Assembly (NCBI GenBank): GCA_946482115.1 | Contig: CAMLQP010000005.1 | Location: 1 to 28,783, forward strand | DNA from: an uncultured Comamonadaceae bacterium | GTDB lineage: Bacteria > Pseudomonadota > Gammaproteobacteria > Burkholderiales > Burkholderiaceae | Length of the DNA stretch: 28,783 bases | Reading direction: 5' to 3' | Shown here: one piece after another, positions 7,876 through 15,913 of the stretch | Layout: each line of letters begins with the position of its first letter | Position numbering within the stretch: the first letter of the stretch is position 1 | Made by a program: the position numbers and the translations under genes | The notes under the pieces: generated by a model | Told to the model about the DNA's origin: nothing | The model's input: only the letters and a program-made list of their open reading frames with translations | The model's database searches: none

Positions 7876-8340
7876 ATGCTTGACTCCCCGTCCGACACGC
7901 CCGAACCGCTGCCGTTTGTGGACGACTACCTGCCGGCCTTGCTGGCGCAGGCCAGCCACCTCATTTCAGGCGAATTCCATGAGGTGGTCCAGTCCACCGG
8001 CTTTTCCGTCACCGAGTGGCGCATACTGGCCACGCTGGCCAGCAAGCCCGGCCTGAGCATCGGCGGCCTGGCCGACATCGCCGTGAGCAAGCAGCCCACG
8101 GTGACGCGGCTGCTGGACCGCATGGAAGCCAAGGGTTATGTGCAGCGTTACCCCCATGACAGCGACCGGCGGGTCACCATGGTCCGCATCACGCCCGAGG
8201 GGCGGGCCATCGTCGCAGACCTGATGGAGCAGGCCAAGGCACACGAGCAGCGGGTGCTGCAGCCGTTTGGCCTCAAGCGAGCCGAAAGCCTCAAGGTCAC
8301 CCTGCGGCGCATCATCGAGCTGCACCGCGGGCCCACCTGA
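7876..8340 (+). CDS. MarR-family transcriptional regulator, second of a tandem pair
   Basis: A 154-aa MarR protein. Helix-turn-helix and recognition helix lie at about residues 50-90 (LSIGGLADIAVSKQPTVTRLLDRMEAKGYVQR), followed by the wing DSDRRVTMVRITPEGR. The start at 7876 is the ATG 7 bp downstream of the preceding marR stop; the longer frame would overlap that gene. It is distinct in sequence from its neighbour, so this is a pair of different regulators rather than a recent duplication. Its stop faces the SDR gene stop 15 bp away. Confidence 0.88.
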   Translation: MLDSPSDTPEPLPFVDDYLPALLAQASHLISGEFHEVVQSTGFSVTEWRILATLASKPGLSIGGLADIAVSKQPTVTRLLDRMEAKGYVQRYPHDSDRRVTMVRITPEGRAIVADLMEQAKAHEQRVLQPFGLKRAESLKVTLRRIIELHRGPT

Positions 8341-8355
8341 ACCACCCATCGGTGC

Positions 8356-9090
8356 CTACAAGGCCAGGCTGCCCACGCTGGTGCCGCCACACACGTACAG
8401 CACCTGTCCGGTGACAAAGCTGTTGGCCGCATCGGCAAAAAAGGACACGGCACGGGCCACATCGGCCGATTCCCCCAGGCGCCGCACCGGCACCGAGGCC
8501 GCCAGCGCCTTTTCCCTCTCGCTGCCGGCCTGGACCACGTCGTAGAACATGTCGGTGCGTATCGGCCCCGGCGCCACCACGTTGACGGTGATGCCCTCGG
8601 GTGCGAGTTCGAGCGCCCAGGTGCGCGCCATACCCAGCATGCCCGCCTTGGTGGCCGAGTAGCTGGTGCGGGTCTGCAGCCCCAGCGCGGCACGTGAGGA
8701 CAGCAGCACCACACGGCCGAATTGCCGCGCACGCATGGCCGGCAGCGCGGCCTGGACCATCTGGATGGCGCAACCCAGGTGCAGGTCCACCAGCGCATCG
8801 AGGTCGTCCAGCTTCACATCGGCCAGGGGCGCGGCCCGAATGACGCCCGCGTTGTGCACCACGGTCGTCACCTCGTGCCGGCTCATCATGGCTGCTATCG
8901 CCTCGGCGGTGGCGGCGCGGTCGCTCAGATCGACTTCGATACTGTGCAGTCGGGGGTGGGCGATGTCGGTGGAGCGGCGCGACAGCGAAATCACCTCGTA
9001 GCCCTGTTCGAGCAATTGCTCGCAGATCACTTTGCCGATGCCGGCGCTGCCGCCGGTGACGGCGGCCACCTTGTGGGGTCCTTGAGTCAT
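8356..9090 (-). CDS. Short-chain dehydrogenase/reductase (SDR), classical type
   Basis: A 244-aa NAD(P)-dependent oxidoreductase with an intact classical SDR active site: the cofactor loop TGGSAGIG at residues 12-19, HNAG near 79-82, S131, and Y144-SAT-K148. It is the last gene of the ligase-thiolase-DUF35/SDR-cyclase operon and overlaps the cyclase stop by 4 bases (ATGA), implying translational coupling. In a ring-oxidation pathway it could dehydrogenate a dihydrodiol or a hydroxy intermediate; iac-type auxin loci also carry an SDR. The exact substrate is unknown. Confidence 0.9.
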   Translation of the reverse strand: MTQGPHKVAAVTGGSAGIGKVICEQLLEQGYEVISLSRRSTDIAHPRLHSIEVDLSDRAATAEAIAAMMSRHEVTTVVHNAGVIRAAPLADVKLDDLDALVDLHLGCAIQMVQAALPAMRARQFGRVVLLSSRAALGLQTRTSYSATKAGMLGMARTWALELAPEGITVNVVAPGPIRTDMFYDVVQAGSEREKALAASVPVRRLGESADVARAVSFFADAANSFVTGQVLYVCGGTSVGSLAL

Positions 9091-9899
9091 GGGATGTCGT
9101 CCTCCACCAGCGCCAACACCCGCAACGGGCTGCCACTGCCGTTTTCAATCTTGAGCGGTGCCGCCACCACGATAGCGCCGACGGGTGGCAGCTGATCGAG
9201 GTTGGTCAGGCACTGCAGACCATACTTGCCAGCGCCGTGCATCAGGGAGTGGCACGGATAGGGTGGGCGCAAATGGTAGCCCTGGCCGGCATCGGTTCCT
9301 ATGGCTTCGGAGCCGAAGCCCAGCACGTCCCGGTCCTCCACCAGGAAGCGCACCGCCTCGGTGCTCGGGCCGGGCGTGTGCTGGCCGCTCTCGTCGAAGT
9401 TCTGGTAAGCCTCGCCGTCCCGCCGCTTGGACCAGCGCGCCGACCAGTCGGTGCGCATCAGCACCCAGGCCCCGGCAGGGATGCGGCCATGCGCCGCTTC
9501 AAAGGCTTCGATGTCGGCCACGGTCAGCAGGTAGTCGGGGTCGGCCGCGCTCTGGGCGCTGCAATCGATCACGCACGCCGGCGCCATGAAGTGTTGCGGC
9601 GGAATCGTGTCCACCGAATTGTTGGGCAGGTCGCGACCCGATATCCAGTGGATGGGTGCATCGAAATGGGTGCCCGTGTGTTCGCCGCACGAAAAGTTGT
9701 TCCAGTACCAGCCCGGACCGCGCTCGTCGTAGGCCGACACCTGTTCGATGCGGAAGGGCTGGCACTGGCCCATCTCGGGCGGCAGCGCGATGGCCGGAAA
9801 GTCCGGGCTGAGTGTCTGCGTCAGATCCACGATGCGGATGCGGCCGCCCAGCAGGGCGAGCGCCAGGCTGCCGAGCAGGCGGGTGTCGGGTTGGTTCAT
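9087..9899 (-). CDS. Cyclase-family metal-dependent hydrolase, copy 1 (isatin hydrolase / kynurenine formamidase-like)
   Basis: A 270-aa protein of the cyclase family (PF04199 type), which contains kynurenine formamidases and isatin hydrolases. The metal-binding signature HTGTHFDAPIHW is present, with H74, H78 and D80. The start is the ATG at 9899, separated from the upstream TGA by a single base; the long frame reading back into the upstream gene is rejected. In an indole-acid pathway the natural role would be hydrolytic opening of isatin to isatinate (inference). A clear paralog sits at 18976-19755 in a different operon; both share the WYWNNFSCGEHTGTHFDAP stretch and LMHGA.KYGLQCLTNLDQLPP. 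Confidence 0.88.
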   Translation of the reverse strand: MNQPDTRLLGSLALALLGGRIRIVDLTQTLSPDFPAIALPPEMGQCQPFRIEQVSAYDERGPGWYWNNFSCGEHTGTHFDAPIHWISGRDLPNNSVDTIPPQHFMAPACVIDCSAQSAADPDYLLTVADIEAFEAAHGRIPAGAWVLMRTDWSARWSKRRDGEAYQNFDESGQHTPGPSTEAVRFLVEDRDVLGFGSEAIGTDAGQGYHLRPPYPCHSLMHGAGKYGLQCLTNLDQLPPVGAIVVAAPLKIENGSGSPLRVLALVEDDIP

Positions 9900-9900
9900 G

Positions 9901-11166
9901 TCACATGCCTCCTGCGGCCAGCTCGCGTTCGAGCACCTTGGGGTTGTCGCGCCAGCGCTCCAGCCATTCCTGGGCCACGTCGCCGGGGTACACGTCCTCC
10001 ACGCCGTCGCGCAAGGCCTTGACGATGGCGTTGGCCAGTGCCGAAGGTGCGACCTTGGGGGGCGGCAGGTTCTGGTTCCACTCCTCGTCGATCGGACCGG
10101 GGAACACATTGACCACCCGGATACCGGCGGGGCGCATGTCCGCGCGCAGATTCTGCGACAGCGACAGCGCCGCCGCCTTGGATGCCGAAAACGTGCCCTG
10201 GGCCGGGAAATTGCTCAACGCGAAGATCGACAGCAGGTTGACCCAGGCCACGGCGTGGGTTGCGCCATCAGCCGCCCGACCCTTGAGCGCGGGCCCGAAG
10301 GCCTGGGCCAGGCGCAGCAGGCCAAAGTAGTTGACCTCCATCTCGGCCTTGGCCACATCAACGCCGCGCCGGGCAGAAATGCCGAAGGCACGGTGGTGCT
10401 CCGCGGTGTTCACCACAATGTCCACCTTGCCGCCCAGTTCACCGGCCAGCTCCCGCACCGAGCGCTCGTCGGTCACGTCCAGCGGCACCATCGTGACCTG
10501 GGGCAGCGCGGCGATCTCGGGCAGGCCGGGCAGTTTCTTCCAGGGTTCCGCGTAACCCACCCAGACGATGTCGGCACCAGCCTTGACCAGGGCCTTGACC
10601 ACCGCCTGACCGACGGCGCTTTTTCCATCGGTGACCAGCACCTTGCGGTACCTGGGATCGCTGGTCATCTCACGCAGCAGTTTGTCGTCGGCCATGTGGG
10701 GTGTCTCCTCGTCAGGGAATCCGATCAGAACGGCCTGCCCGGCCCGATCCAGGCGAGCACCTACGCGCACCCGCGGCTCGGCGCCCGGCATGGGTTCCGG
10801 CACGTCACCGTGCAGGTGCACCACGACCGAGGGGCCCGCGTCGAGCTGCACCATGCCCAGCCGCCAGGGCAGGCGTTCACGAAAGTAGAGGTCATTGCTG
10901 TGGTCCAGCGTGGTCTGCGCCAGCAGGCGACCTTCGCCCGACTGGTGGCGCCACTGCAGGTGGGGCGACACGCAGCGGTGGCAGGCCTCACGGGGCGGAT
11001 ACTGCACCGCGCCGCAGTCGTCGCAGACCTGCAGCTCCAGCCGCCCCTCGGCAGCAGCCGCCGTGAGGCCCAGGGCAACCCGACCCCGGGCCGCAGGCGG
11101 CAAGTTGATCTGCGGCGTGCGCAGAACCGGGTTCTTGCGCGCAGGCTTCATGAAGGGCATGCTCAT
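9901..11166 (-). CDS. DUF35 (Zn-ribbon/OB-fold) protein fused to a degenerate SDR
   Basis: A 421-aa fusion. Residues about 25-150 are a DUF35-type module with a zinc ribbon (C48-x2-C51 and C62-x2-C65) and a following OB-like beta region. Residues about 173-400 have SDR topology, but key residues are changed: the cofactor loop reads TDGKSAVG (179-186) in place of TGxxxGIG, NTAE (253-256) replaces NNAG, and the catalytic tyrosine position is Phe326 (TFSASK) while S313 and K330 remain. Classical reductase chemistry is therefore doubtful. DUF35 proteins commonly pair with thiolase-fold enzymes, as in the steroid side-chain aldolase Ltp2-ChsH2, and this gene overlaps the thiolase-like gene by 4 bases (ATGA). 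A structural or substrate-handling role in that complex is inferred. Confidence 0.88.
   Translation of the reverse strand: MSMPFMKPARKNPVLRTPQINLPPAARGRVALGLTAAAAEGRLELQVCDDCGAVQYPPREACHRCVSPHLQWRHQSGEGRLLAQTTLDHSNDLYFRERLPWRLGMVQLDAGPSVVVHLHGDVPEPMPGAEPRVRVGARLDRAGQAVLIGFPDEETPHMADDKLLREMTSDPRYRKVLVTDGKSAVGQAVVKALVKAGADIVWVGYAEPWKKLPGLPEIAALPQVTMVPLDVTDERSVRELAGELGGKVDIVVNTAEHHRAFGISARRGVDVAKAEMEVNYFGLLRLAQAFGPALKGRAADGATHAVAWVNLLSIFALSNFPAQGTFSASKAAALSLSQNLRADMRPAGIRVVNVFPGPIDEEWNQNLPPPKVAPSALANAIVKALRDGVEDVYPGDVAQEWLERWRDNPKVLERELAAGGM
10693..10710 (-). promoter_or_regulatory. Possible internal ribosome binding site at the DUF35-SDR junction
   Basis: On the minus strand a GAGGAG box (10710-10705) lies 9 bases before an in-frame ATG at 10695, exactly between the DUF35 and SDR modules. 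Initiation here would give a separate 264-aa SDR-like protein from the same frame. It may be a remnant of two genes that fused, or a working internal start. Confidence 0.4.
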
Positions 11167-12341
11167 GGCGCGGCTCCCAGGACCACCGCGCCGGTGCAGA
11201 GGCAGCGGTCATAGACCACCATGCCAAAGCCGCCAACCAGGGCGGTTCTGGCCACCTTGACCTGGCGCCCGCCGGCCTGGCCGGTGAGCTGGCGCAGGGA
11301 CTCGACCAGGCCGATGAAACCGCCAGCGGCGCCGGGCTGGCCGATGGAGAGCTGGCCGCCGCTGGTGTTGTGCGGAAAATCGCCCGCGAAGGTGAGGTCG
11401 TGCGCCCGCACAAAGGCCGGGCCCTCGCCTTTCTCGCAAAAGCCCAGGTCCTCGATCTGCATCATGCTGATGACCGGATAGTCGTCGTAGGTCATGAGCA
11501 TGTCGATGTCCTGGGGCGCGAGACCGGCCTGGGCATACAGGTCATCGCGATCCACGCGCCAGCCGCCGCGATTCATGATGGGGTCGTCGCTGTAGGCGTT
11601 GTGACGCTCGATGGCGCCACGCAGGTGCACGTAAGCCAGGCCCTGATCGCGCGCACGCTGTTCGGTCATGACCAGAAACGCGTCGGCACCCGCACAAGGC
11701 ATCACGCAATCGAACAGGTGTATGGGTGCTGAAATAGGCCGCGCCTCGAGGTACTCCCGCAGGTCCAAAGGCTTTTTGAACAGTGCATTGGGGTTCTGGA
11801 GGGCGTTGTGGCGCTGGGCCACGCAGATGCGACCGAAATCTTCGCGCAGCGCACCGTAGGTGCGCATGTAGTTCGCCGTGATGAAGGCGAAGATGGAGTT
11901 CGGACCGCCAGCGCCGTAGGGGTAGCTGGCGTCTCGCGCGAAGTGGCTGAAGGAACCCAGCGTCTGGCGAAAGGAGTCCACGTGGTTGGTGTCCGCCGCC
12001 ACGCAGGCCACCACACTGGCGTCACCGCACTGCACCGCCCGCGCAGCGCGGCGCAGCGCCATCACGCCCGAGGCGCCACCCGTGGGAATGTTGTCGAGCC
12101 AGCGCGGTGACAGGCCCATGTGCTGGGTGATGCCCACGGCGGTGTCGGGTGCCAGCGAAAAGCTGCTGACCGTCAGACCGTCGATCTGCTCCTTGGCAAG
12201 GCCTGAGGCATTCAGCAAACCGTGCAGGGCTTGACCGACGAACCAGTGTGCGCCCTTGGTGGAGTAGCGTTGGTAGGGCACGGTCACTGGCACAGCCAGC
12301 ACCACGCCGTCGTAGCCTTTTCGGACATTTACATGAGCCAT
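11163..12341 (-). CDS. Thiolase-fold protein (SCP2-thiolase/Ltp2-like), lacking thiolase catalytic residues
   Basis: A 392-aa thiolase-superfamily protein. The nucleophile loop reads NIPTGGASG (residues 84-92), so the position of the thiolase cysteine is Gly89. The usual GHP histidine motif is GQP, with Gln325. The family core is otherwise intact (NTSGGQLSIGQPGAAGG near 315-331), and MTYDDYP near 273-279 provides tyrosines where Ltp2-type aldolases use them. Claisen thiolysis is therefore unlikely; a retro-aldol cleavage of a beta-hydroxyacyl-CoA is the best-supported alternative (inference). It follows the ligase by 7 bp and overlaps the DUF35-SDR gene by 4 bases, consistent with a two-protein complex acting on a CoA thioester. 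Confidence 0.88.
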   Translation of the reverse strand: MAHVNVRKGYDGVVLAVPVTVPYQRYSTKGAHWFVGQALHGLLNASGLAKEQIDGLTVSSFSLAPDTAVGITQHMGLSPRWLDNIPTGGASGVMALRRAARAVQCGDASVVACVAADTNHVDSFRQTLGSFSHFARDASYPYGAGGPNSIFAFITANYMRTYGALREDFGRICVAQRHNALQNPNALFKKPLDLREYLEARPISAPIHLFDCVMPCAGADAFLVMTEQRARDQGLAYVHLRGAIERHNAYSDDPIMNRGGWRVDRDDLYAQAGLAPQDIDMLMTYDDYPVISMMQIEDLGFCEKGEGPAFVRAHDLTFAGDFPHNTSGGQLSIGQPGAAGGFIGLVESLRQLTGQAGGRQVKVARTALVGGFGMVVYDRCLCTGAVVLGAAP

Positions 12342-12348
12342 GACGAGG

Positions 12349-13962
12349 TCAGCGCCTGAGCTGGTAGCCCGATGTCTCGCGATCCCAGGTCTGGTCGGTC
12401 ACACCGCGCTCGCGTAGCTTGAACTTCTGGATTTTCCCGTTTTCGGTGGCGGGGAGCTGGGCCATGAACTCCACGAAGCGCGGCACCGCGAAATAGGACA
12501 GCCGTGGCTCGCAGAACTGCATCAGCTCGACCTCACTGAGCGTCGCGCCTTCACGCAACACGATGGCGGTCATGACTTCGTCCTCGGCCATCTCGCTCTT
12601 GACCGGAAACACCGCGGCCACCTCCACCGCCGGATGGCTGAGCAGCACCTGCTCGACCTCGTAGGAGGAGATGTTTTCCCCCCGGCGGCGAATGGCATCC
12701 TTGAGGCGGTCCATGAAGGTGAAATAGCCGTCGGCGTCGCGCACCACGCGGTCGCCGGTGTGGAACCACAGATTGCGCCAGGCCTCGACAGTCTTGTCGG
12801 GCATGCCAAAGTAGCCCGTGGCAAAAGCGAAGGGCTCGTCGGCCCTCAGCATCAGTTCACCCGGGGTACCAGGCGGCACCTCGTTGTCGTCGCCGTCAAC
12901 CACCCGGGCATCAAAACCCGGGCGCACCTTGCCCATGGTTCCGGGGCGCTGCTCGCTGGTGTCGGCACCAATCACGAAGTTGGTCTCGGTGGAGCCATAC
13001 CCATCCAGCAGCGTCAGGCCGAAACGCGCCGTGAACTCAGCGTGAAACTGCGGCGGCACGCCCGGTGCGAGCGCGACACGCACGCGGTGGGCCTTGTCTT
13101 CGGGTGTGGGATCTTTGGACAGCAGGATGGGCACCATGGCACCCAGCACATAGGTGACGGTGGCCCGGTGGCGAACCAGCGAGGCCCAGAACGCCGAGGC
13201 CGAGAAACGCTTCTCCACCACCAGGGTGGCCCCCACCATCAGGGCCTGGAAAAAGGCGTTCATCGCGTTGGTATGGAACAGCGGCAGCGTGGTCAGCAGC
13301 ACATCGCCCGGAACCACGCCCAGCAGCGTGCTGGTGTGGGCACCCCACCAGAAAAACTGGCCATGGGGACAGCACACACCTTTGGACAGCCCGGTGGTGC
13401 CGGAGGTGTAGAGGATGGCCAGGGTGTCACCGGGGCGCACCGGGGCGGCTTCGGCACGGTCGGCACCCGGCTCCTGCGGATAGGGCCGGCAGCGCGGGTC
13501 GGTCTCGGCGGCAGCCGTGTCGCCCAGCACCCAGATGTGTTCCAGCGGCACCGGACCGCCTTCGAGCGCGTCCAGCGCCTGAACCACCCCCAGCGTCTCG
13601 GCCTCGGTGACCAGCAGGCGCGCGCCCGAGTTGTTCAGGATGTGGCGCAACTGGGCCCCTCGCGAGGCAGTGTTGATGGGCACCGCCACGGCACCGATCC
13701 AGGCGCAGCCCAGCAGCATCTGCATGAATTCCACGCGGTTGGAGCACAGCAGTGCCACGCGGTCACCCATGCGCAGGCCAGCCTGCTGCAGCAGCGCGCC
13801 ATAGGCCTGCGCCTGCTCGAGCGCGTAAAAGTAGCTCCAGCGGTGTTCGCCGGCCACGAACAGCGTGCGGGAACCATGCCTCCGGGCCTGGCGTGCCAGC
13901 AGCTGCGGCACGGTGCGCTCGGGTGGAGGAAAGTCTCGGGCAAAGGCGGTCAACAGGTCCAT
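12349..13962 (-). CDS. Acyl-CoA ligase (AMP-forming, ANL superfamily)
   Basis: A 537-aa adenylate-forming ligase that activates a carboxylic acid to its CoA thioester with ATP. The phosphate-binding loop YTSGTTGLSKG lies at about residues 185-195, the YGSTET motif is present, HTGDRVVRDADGYFTF and DRLKDAIRRRGENIS mark the hinge, and ENGKIQK carries the C-terminal catalytic lysine. The start at 13962 (MDLLTAF) is preferred over the upstream frame, which crosses a probable operator; no strong Shine-Dalgarno sequence is seen. It is the first gene of a five-gene operon with the thiolase-like and DUF35 proteins. The likely substrate is the acetate side chain of an oxidised indole-acetate, by context only. 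Confidence 0.92.
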   Translation of the reverse strand: MDLLTAFARDFPPPERTVPQLLARQARRHGSRTLFVAGEHRWSYFYALEQAQAYGALLQQAGLRMGDRVALLCSNRVEFMQMLLGCAWIGAVAVPINTASRGAQLRHILNNSGARLLVTEAETLGVVQALDALEGGPVPLEHIWVLGDTAAAETDPRCRPYPQEPGADRAEAAPVRPGDTLAILYTSGTTGLSKGVCCPHGQFFWWGAHTSTLLGVVPGDVLLTTLPLFHTNAMNAFFQALMVGATLVVEKRFSASAFWASLVRHRATVTYVLGAMVPILLSKDPTPEDKAHRVRVALAPGVPPQFHAEFTARFGLTLLDGYGSTETNFVIGADTSEQRPGTMGKVRPGFDARVVDGDDNEVPPGTPGELMLRADEPFAFATGYFGMPDKTVEAWRNLWFHTGDRVVRDADGYFTFMDRLKDAIRRRGENISSYEVEQVLLSHPAVEVAAVFPVKSEMAEDEVMTAIVLREGATLSEVELMQFCEPRLSYFAVPRFVEFMAQLPATENGKIQKFKLRERGVTDQTWDRETSGYQLRR

Positions 13963-14026
13963 GGCAGGTCGTAGGGAAATGGCGGCTATGGTGGGAGGCA
14001 GTGTCTGCCAACCGGAGGGCCGTCGC

Positions 14027-14062
14027 AATCCGGTTTGCGCCCTCCGGTGTCCGGAAAACGCG
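14027..14062 (-). promoter_or_regulatory. Paired direct repeat, XylS/AraC-like operator for the CoA-ligase operon
   Basis: On the minus strand, CGCGTTTTCCGGACA (14062-14048) and GGCGCAAACCGGATT (14041-14027) start exactly 21 bp apart. The proximal half-site differs from the one at 1233-1219 at only two positions. It lies in the 120-bp gap between the oxygenase beta gene and the ligase, ending 64 bp before the ligase start. This suggests the ligase operon has its own activated promoter. Confidence 0.55.
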
Positions 14063-14082
14063 AAACTGGAATTGTCAACTGG

Positions 14083-14565
14083 TCACATGAAGAGCTGGAT
14101 GTTGCCGAAAGCGGCATCACAGTTCACCAGGTCGACGCGTTTGAGTCGCATGCGCAGTGTGTCACCCTGCGACACCAGCGTGTGGCTGGCCCAGCCCACG
14201 TAGAGGGTCTGGCTGTCCCGCCGGCTCTCCACGTAGTGAAAGGCCGTACGGCAGGCGTAGATGCCGGCCGCGTCGTCCCGTGCGGTGACCACCGGCTGCT
14301 GCAGCAGGTGGTGGCAGCGGCTGCCGGGTTGCTGCGAGAAGGTTCGCGCGCCGCGCAGCCGCTCGATGCGCACCTGGAGCAGCAACTTGTCCTCGTACAT
14401 CAGCGACGCGTGCAGTCGCGGGTCGGTCTGGCCATGGGCCAGCGGCATCCAGTAGCGGCCGTCGTCGGTGAACAGCGCCAGCCATTCGTCGAAACGCAGC
14501 TCGTCGAGCAGGGCCGCCTCGGCCACCACGAAATCGATCAGTTGCCGGTCGGTGGGCGCGTTCAT
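14083..14565 (-). CDS. Aromatic-ring-hydroxylating dioxygenase, beta subunit (system 2)
   Basis: A 160-aa small subunit with the family pattern EAALLDELRFDEWLALFTDDGRYWMPL near residues 15-42 and RVDLVNCDAAFGNIQLF at the end. The start at 14565 overlaps the alpha-subunit stop as ATGA, indicating translational coupling; the longer frame into alpha is rejected. It is paralogous to the beta subunit at 5615-6082. The alpha/beta pair corresponds in type to IadDE or IacCD of auxin-degradation loci, though orthology cannot be established by eye. Confidence 0.92.
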   Translation of the reverse strand: MNAPTDRQLIDFVVAEAALLDELRFDEWLALFTDDGRYWMPLAHGQTDPRLHASLMYEDKLLLQVRIERLRGARTFSQQPGSRCHHLLQQPVVTARDDAAGIYACRTAFHYVESRRDSQTLYVGWASHTLVSQGDTLRMRLKRVDLVNCDAAFGNIQLFM

Positions 14566-15890
14566 GTCTGTGGCTCCGCTTTCATGCTGGTTGTCATGAA
14601 CTTCACCCAGGCACGCATCTGGCTGCGCATCTGCATTTCGCTGGTGCCGTTGGTGACGACATTGGTCTGGCCGTGTTCGGCCGGATCGTACAGGCGGCCC
14701 ACGTTGACCCACTGCGAGCCTCGCGAGTGCAGGCCGGCCTGGGCGCGTTCGTACATCTCCAGGTCGTCGTGACCGACCACCGAGGTCGGCGCGTTGATCA
14801 GGCGGTTGTACATCAGGGTGCGCTCCAGCAGCAGGTCGGGTGCGCCGACCAGGCGGAAGGTCCAGCTCTCCACCAGCGTGCGATTGGCGGAGAGGGGCTT
14901 GAACAGGCGCAGCGTCTGGATCGGCCCCTTGACCATGATGTTGGGGAAATAGACCGTGTTGTGCCGCACATCGCCCAGGATGGCGTGGGCGCGCTCCTCA
15001 CCGTAGGCCGCCACCATCTGCTCCAGGTAGCCCGGCACGCCGGCGTATTCGGCGTGTATGGAGTCGCTGACGCCGGTATGACCGTGGCCGTTGTCCCACA
15101 CACGGATGCCCATGTTCTCGAAGAACCCGTAGGGGCTCATGAAGGGCGCGAAAAGCTCCACCGCCATGGGCTTGGGGGTGCCGGGGGGTGCGTCGTTCCA
15201 GACCTTGACGGCGGTGCCGGCTGACGATTCGTGCGCCACCATCGGGTGGCAGGTGTCGGTCTGGTTGTCCACCAGCATCTTCCAGTTGCAATGGTGCATG
15301 TAGCGCATCACGCCGCCGGCCACTTCCAGCCTGCCTTCGGGCGAACGGTCGACCATGTTGTCCAGGGTGCTGAGCGAATCGCCAAAAAAGGCCTCGAAAC
15401 CGATGCCTTGCGGACTGAGGCGGCAGAACACGAAGTCGCGATAGGCGTGTACCGCGCCGACCGGCACCATGCCGTGCGAGGCTTCGCACTGCTCGAAGCC
15501 GGTGTTGTCGTAGCCCTTTTTCAAGGGGATGGACAACGGCTTGCCATCGGTGCGGAACGTCCAGGCGTGGTAGGGACAGCGGAAGAACTTGCCGGTGTTG
15601 CCGCAGCCCTCGGGCGCCACCTGGACGCCCTTGTGCGGGCAACGGTTGTAGAGCACTTGAATGCTCATGTCCGCGTGGCGCACCATCACCACCGGCTGGG
15701 TGCCGACGGTGGTGGTGTAGTAGTCGCCCGCGTTCGGGATCTGGCTGGCATGACCGACGTAGACCCAGGTGTTGACGAACAGGTGCTCCATCTCCAGCGC
15801 GAAGATTTCGTCATCGATGTAGCAGTCTTTGTGCACCTCCCTGTCGCGCACCAGGGCCGCCACGGCTTCGGGGTGGTCGTATTTGGCCAT
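14562..15890 (-). CDS. Rieske non-heme iron oxygenase, alpha subunit (system 2)
   Basis: A 442-aa catalytic subunit. Rieske ligands are C84-x-H86 and C105-x2-H108; the iron site is D212-x2-H215-x4-H220 (TDTCHPMVAH), with a downstream acidic ligand in GHDDLEMYER. A strong GGAGGAG box precedes the ATG at 15890. It lies in an operon with a ferredoxin reductase (upstream) and its beta subunit (downstream), so this system has its own electron supply, unlike system 1. In iac- and iad-type loci a Rieske oxygenase of this type begins attack on indole-3-acetate; that substrate is inferred from the whole neighbourhood. Confidence 0.93.
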   Translation of the reverse strand: MAKYDHPEAVAALVRDREVHKDCYIDDEIFALEMEHLFVNTWVYVGHASQIPNAGDYYTTTVGTQPVVMVRHADMSIQVLYNRCPHKGVQVAPEGCGNTGKFFRCPYHAWTFRTDGKPLSIPLKKGYDNTGFEQCEASHGMVPVGAVHAYRDFVFCRLSPQGIGFEAFFGDSLSTLDNMVDRSPEGRLEVAGGVMRYMHHCNWKMLVDNQTDTCHPMVAHESSAGTAVKVWNDAPPGTPKPMAVELFAPFMSPYGFFENMGIRVWDNGHGHTGVSDSIHAEYAGVPGYLEQMVAAYGEERAHAILGDVRHNTVYFPNIMVKGPIQTLRLFKPLSANRTLVESWTFRLVGAPDLLLERTLMYNRLINAPTSVVGHDDLEMYERAQAGLHSRGSQWVNVGRLYDPAEHGQTNVVTNGTSEMQMRSQMRAWVKFMTTSMKAEPQT

Positions 15891-15913
15891 GCCGTTCTCC
15901 TCCGGATGCGCTG

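Noticed and set aside
9748..11214. 488-codon plus-strand open frame
   Set aside because: It is antisense to the DUF35-SDR fusion and the cyclase gene, with no recognisable domain and shadow-like composition.
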